From Symsagittifera roscoffensis (Eukaryota > Xenacoelomorpha > Acoela > Convolutidae), in NCBI RefSeq assembly GCF_963678635.1, contig NC_087062.1, positions 59,714,084-59,778,083 on the forward strand: a DNA stretch of 64,000 bases. The letters run 5' to 3'. Of this stretch, positions 60,463 to 64,000 are shown in pieces. A program made the translations under genes and the position numbers. The notes under the pieces were generated by a model. The model ran no database searches, was not told the DNA's origin, and was given only the letters and a program-made list of their open reading frames with translations. Each line of letters begins with the position of its first letter. Position 1 is the stretch's first letter.

Positions 60463-60746
60463 TTCCAGAATCAAAAAACTCTGGCTAAAACAACAAAATT
60501 TTGAAACAACTTACATGTTAGCATAAAAATTAGCCACAAAACGAAAATGTAAAAATAAAAATGAAGAAAACTCTCAGAAATTTGTTACAAAATGTTTTAA
60601 AATGTTACATAATAGTTGTTACATAATTTCAGTGATATTTGTAAAGTTTTGATTGGTTGAATTTTTAAAATTTTGAAGTAATGATGTGTGTGACTTTTTT
60701 TATGATCTTTGATCATTTTGTACAGATAGTTTAGAATTTTTAAAAC

Positions 60747-60775
60747 CTGAAGATGCACAAAATGTGCAAAAACGT
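60747..60775 (+). ncRNA. Hammerhead-ribozyme-like motif, degenerate
   Basis: CTGAAGA, then a TGCACA/TGTGCA hairpin, then AAAACG resembles the hammerhead core (CUGANGA, stem II, GAAA). The G of GAAA is missing and I have not found stems I and III. Penelope-like elements are known to carry hammerhead motifs, hence the interest. Confidence 0.3.
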
Positions 60776-60945
60776 TTGTTTGAATTTACAATTTTAACGC
60801 ATTCTCAAGTGTTTAAGTCCTTTTCAATTAAAATCGATACGGGTTACGTTTCTTCAATAAGAACACGCAACTAGACACGAGAAAATATAATATACAAGTT
60901 TTACAAATAAAAAACTTCGTCGAAAGTTATTTTGTCATTTATTGT

Positions 60946-61562
60946 GTAACAATCGCCGACAGGGACACTATCTCTTGTGTTTTTCTACCTCAAAAACGGT
61001 CGGAGCCAATTCGGTTCACTTGCGACATGAGACTAGAACCCGTTACAGCTTAAAGGCCACTACCAAAATACCCCCCCCTCAATTCTAGAAAATAAGAGCG
61101 TCCCCATACTTAGGTCTCAAAATACCCAAAATACACGAACGCCGTTAAAAACAGGGTCGGAATAATCCGTTAAGTTACTTTTTTATTGGACAGTGGAACT
61201 TTGATCCATTTCAGATGGATCAACCTAAAACTCGCCTTATCTCAGTATACTTATCATAAAATGCACTCGGGAAAATTAAATTTGGTACTTACATAGCAGC
61301 ACACTTGAGAAACAGAGTAATTAAACTAATTAATAACTCTAGCATGAATATAATCGAATATAACTCAAGAATATTTCTAACAATGAGTTCCAATCAAAGA
61401 AAATGAGTTTTAATTCAAGAATGTAGTTTTGGATCTGAACCCTTGGGAGACTTCAGTTGTCTACCTTTCCATTGAAGGTTCTTTCTGGCTTAGTTGAATC
61501 TTGATCTGCTCTCGTGATTGTTCTGTCTCCTATATCACATAGGACAGCTCTACTCTCGTTTT
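60946..61562. other. No gene seen
   Basis: Non-coding by eye; a short C-run at 61070 and no repeats matched within the window. Confidence 0.45.
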
Positions 61563-61832
61563 CTACGACGGAAATTGCGAATAGCAATTTCCCACTGTGT
61601 TTATTTGACAATTTTCCCGCAATTGTAATTCGGTTGTTCTGATTTTATATTTGATGTTTTCAGTTGTCGCGAGAAAACTGAGCATGACAGGCACCATTCG
61701 AATTTTTGAAAAATTAAACTTCATTCCAAAACCACGTTTTTCCTGTTCCTCAAGGTCAAACTTCCAGATATGACCGACTGGCACATACTCCCCGGACTCA
61801 AGATCGATGTCCTCATCGCGTGCTGCTGTCTG
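61563..61832 (-). other. Unidentified ORF or exon fragment
   Basis: From a possible acceptor (TTCACTGACAG, at about 61833) the frame reads ARDEDIDLESGEYVPVGHIW, KFDLEEQEKRGFGM and then less convincing sequence to 61563. The first about 40 residues are protein-like and GC-richer than their surroundings. A plus-strand frame (61770-62000) overlaps. No family recognised; it may belong with the ORFs at 62160-63980. Confidence 0.35.
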
Positions 61833-62029
61833 TCAGTGAATCCCCAGAAACCCGAGTGTTGCTCAAGATACAGTGCCAGTGATCATTTACAGAAGTTTGC
61901 AGCAGACATAAGTTTATCTACATCCCAAAATTCACAACCATGTAAAATTTTCACACTATCGCTAAACAGCAATCAAATTCTGCATACACCTGCACCCTGA
62001 AATTCCGCTTTGTAAGCTATCATTAAAAT

Positions 62030-62815
62030 TTCTTCTGTTTTGCTCATTCAGAAAATTGTCATGCAGCATTTTGATTTATATAGTAGATATAATATAATAA
62101 TAACAATATTTTTTCATTAAAATTTCTTTCCGTGTCCTCAGTTTTCATTTGAGTTCACACTCAAGCCCTTTTCTCCCCGCTAACGATTCAAGAACCAATC
62201 CCTGAACACCCTCTTCAGTTCCTTCCTCTTGTCTTCGAGGTACTGGGTCCTGACACACTCGACATCGTAATTTGCCTTGCCAGTTCTTCTTCGTCATCGG
62301 AACTGATCACGATCTCTTCCCATGCCTTCAGCTGTTCGTAGGCTCGCATCCATTCCTTTTGCTCTTGTAGCTTTTTCGCCTGATTCGGCAGACCCTTTAC
62401 TTTAGATTTAAAATTTCTTTTGTCCTATTCAATCAGGAAATTGTCATGCAGCATTTTGATTTATATAATAGATATAACATACTCATAGAAATATCTCATT
62501 TGTTAAAATTTCATTTTCGTGAACCTAGATTTCATCCAAGTTCACCCTCGAGCCCCTTTCCTTCGCTCTCAAGACTCAAGACTCTAGAATTCCCCATTGA
62601 GCCACCTGCTCATCTCTTGTTCTTCGCCTTCGAGGTACCAGACCCAGACGTATTTGACACCGTGATCTGCTTCAACAGTGCCTCTTCGTCATCGGAGCTA
62701 ATCACGTTCTCTTCCCAGGCTTTCAGCTGTTCATAGGACCGCATCCATTCCCTTTGCTCCTGCAATCTCTTCGCTTGGTTGGGCAAACTCTTCACCCTCG
62801 ACTCTCGGTTCAAAC
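62030..62815. repeat. Tandem duplication, about 390-bp unit
   Basis: Units of about 62030-62420 and 62420-62815 share GAAATTGTCATGCAGCATTT, the 3' UTR, and the last about 65 codons of the ORF that ends at 62610. The upstream unit has the full ORF. The other carries GLPNQAKKLQEQKEWMRAYE and then a related, independently ended C-terminus at about 62216. Divergence is about 15-20 percent by eye, so the duplication is old. Confidence 0.85.
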
Positions 62816-63557
62816 AGAAGGAAATGTGCAGACTCAGGCTCACGTTCTTCGCCAAGTCTTCCTCTAGTATCGACTCTCTCGCCTTGGTGTTGTTTCTGGA
62901 TACTCTACCAACTCTTTTCCATCCCGTCGTGATCGCATTTCGATGGGTCAGCAGAGGCCTCTTGAAAGCCTCCGATCCTATCTCGGCCTGGAACTGTCGA
63001 TATTCCTTTTGATATTTCCTCATATGATCCTTCGTTACCATGTATAACCAGGACGTCAACGTCGCTCGAAACCAAGGAAAGAACCTTATGCGGCTCCATA
63101 CGTGTCTGACTTCCATTGGTATGGCGAATACCTCGCATGCAGTCTCAAACAACTCAAGTCTCCTGCTGTAATCTATCGCGTATATCGACTCCGCCTTTGG
63201 CGTCTTCGATTCCCGATACTTGGTTACATTTTCTTCAATCCATCGTAGAGCCAGCATCGTGCTCACCACCAAGATGGTCACCTTCCGCTGATGATCGGGC
63301 AGTCCTAACGACCTAATTTCTTCCACATCCCAGATCAGGCAGAGGTTCGCGTGATCCGGGTACCACACTGTTTGTGCCAGACAGTGGCATCGACATTCCC
63401 CATGTGTGAGGTCAATACTCCTAAGGTTGCGCTCTCCCGAGGCTTCTAGGAGAGGCTCAAGTTCATAGGAGAGATCATCTTCTCGTGTATCGCGTCGTTC
63501 TTCTCCATGTTTGGAGCACCATCCATAGGTTTCCCGATCACGTTTTGTCTCTGGTGG
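62610..63557 (-). CDS. Unidentified ORF, GC-richer, probably element-encoded
   Basis: Open for 315 codons after a TGA at 63558-63560; no ATG near the start, so the 5' end may come by splicing or frameshift. The N-terminal part has Cys/His pairs (YGWCSKHGEE, GECRCHCLAQTVWYPDHANL). The middle is helical and basic (MRKYQKEYRQFQAEIG). The C-terminus is charged with acidic ISSDDEEALL and ends SGSGTSKAKNKR. No known domain recognised. The duplicated 3' end and the neighbouring broken frames suggest a transposable element over a host gene. Confidence 0.5.
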   Translation of the reverse strand, partial: PPETKRDRETYGWCSKHGEERRDTREDDLSYELEPLLEASGERNLRSIDLTHGECRCHCLAQTVWYPDHANLCLIWDVEEIRSLGLPDHQRKVTILVVSTMLALRWIEENVTKYRESKTPKAESIYAIDYSRRLELFETACEVFAIPMEVRHVWSRIRFFPWFRATLTSWLYMVTKDHMRKYQKEYRQFQAEIGSEAFKRPLLTHRNAITTGWKRVGRVSRNNTKARESILEEDLAKNVSLSLHISFCLNRESRVKSLPNQAKRLQEQREWMRSYEQLKAWEENVISSDDEEALLKQITVSNTSGSGTSKAKNKR

Positions 63558-63618
63558 TCACTTGTGTTTTCATCATCCAAATCCAAAAGTTTTTCCCTCC
63601 AGATTTCACTCAAGTCAT

Positions 63619-63789
63619 CCCTTGGGCACTGAGGAGGCCTTGTCTATCAATACCCTTTGGCTGAATACCTCCACCATCGCCATGTGCAATGGATAGTGGC
63701 TGCCACATAGGTTGGCCATCACTGACCCCACTAAAGACTTCGCATTTAGAGGCAGACCATAAGCTTTGCTCATGGGAAATCCCATTTCC
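63619..63789 (-). pseudogene. Upstream frame of the unidentified ORF
   Basis: About 56 codons: MGFPMSKAYGLPLNAKSLVG, then MANLCGSHYPLHMAMVEVFS and ending SVPKG. Protein-like and on the same strand. A frame shift at the end leads to DDLSEIWREKLLDLDDENTS (63622-63560), another shift before the 62610-63557 frame. Confidence 0.4.
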
Positions 63790-63792
63790 GCT

Positions 63793-63978
63793 TCAAGTCC
63801 AACCTTCTAGCTCTTGATTTGTTTCTGGGTTACCTGCAACACCCCGGGCCATGACTCCGCACTCAACGCGGTCACCAAGTGGTGTTCTGACTCTAGCCTC
63901 TCCAGTGACTGGAGACTGAACATTCTCTAGAAGAATCCCAGAGATGTTGCTAGGTTTACCGTGGTACTCGCGTAACAC
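63793..63978 (-). pseudogene. Upstream frame of the unidentified ORF, window edge
   Basis: 61 codons: LREYHGKPSNISGILLENVQ, then GEARVRTPLGDRVECGVMAR. Protein-like and continuing the GC-rich tract to the window end, so the gene or element extends beyond 64000. Confidence 0.35.
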
Positions 63979-64000
63979 TCAGCCACTATCTGTATTTCAC

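Larger units (their letters stand above)
59430..60805 (+). mobile_element. Penelope-like element fragment with PHD remnant
   Basis: 1376 bases flanked by the 7-bp direct repeat CAAGTGT (59423-59429 and 60806-60812); the uninterrupted site is seen at 55373-55379. It contains a half PHD finger, RT palm and thumb pieces and a GIY-YIG nuclease, then a 340-base 3' region. The 5' part of the RT is missing, so the copy is truncated or rearranged. The GIY-YIG after the RT is the hallmark of Penelope-like elements. Confidence 0.9.
59291..60945 (-). mobile_element. 5'-truncated second copy of the RLE retrotransposon, interrupted
   Basis: 59291-59429 and 60806-60945 together align with 55241-55505, the 3' UTR and last 13 codons (KITFDEVFYL) of the RLE element. 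A few substitutions separate them. The copy is 5'-truncated at about 60945, as expected of target-primed reverse transcription. A Penelope-like fragment splits it at 59430-60805. Confidence 0.9.

Noticed and set aside
61770-62000. Plus-strand 76-codon Cys-rich ORF
   Set aside because: It overlaps a more protein-like minus-strand frame with a possible splice acceptor; neither is certain, but the plus frame ends in low-quality sequence.

Overview
The window is AT-rich animal DNA from an invertebrate whose species I cannot name. The evidence is a large intron-containing host gene with clean GT-AG splice sites, two further animal membrane-protein genes, and many kinds of eukaryotic transposable element. 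There are no operons and no bacterial genes.

Layout. 1-1300 holds a decayed LINE reverse transcriptase. 1875-17661 is a very long (about 15.8 kb) LTR retrotransposon on the minus strand. It has 378-bp LTRs starting TG and ending CA, a 4-bp target duplication (AAAT), a primer-binding site, two gag-type ORFs, a CCHC knuckle, a protease-RT ORF, RNase H remnants, an env-like region and a further unidentified ORF region. It is damaged: several frameshifts are visible, I find no integrase catalytic core, and its 3' part carries a 1809-bp tandem duplication. About 7.65 kb (the gag/pol half, the 5' LTR and about 0.9 kb of flank) is repeated again at 18595-26175, so a segmental duplication followed insertion.

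28554-55182 (minus) is the host cohesin-release factor WAPL, which I could trace as 12 coding exons with consistent phases (1089 codons plus stop). Its first intron is 13.6 kb and contains two complete genes on the opposite strand: an AGTRAP-like four-helix membrane protein (44052-44751) and ribonuclease kappa, RNASEK (49491-49802). The WAPL introns are full of repeats: a dispersed family with a conserved AACTGACAGTT core, tRNA-derived SINE-like units, a fold-back element, a hAT-type MITE with a perfect 8-bp target duplication, a LINE tail and a long inverted repeat.

55241-58330 (minus) is a non-LTR retrotransposon with a PHD finger, reverse transcriptase and a restriction-like endonuclease of the R2/CRE type. 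Its 3' end lies about 60 bp upstream of the WAPL start codon. A 5'-truncated copy lies at 59291-60945. It was interrupted by a 1376-bp Penelope-like fragment (RT palm, GIY-YIG) flanked by the 7-bp duplication CAAGTGT, and the matching empty site is present in the copy next door. 61563-64000 is a GC-richer region with broken, protein-like ORFs that I do not recognise, including a tandemly duplicated 3' end of about 390 bp.
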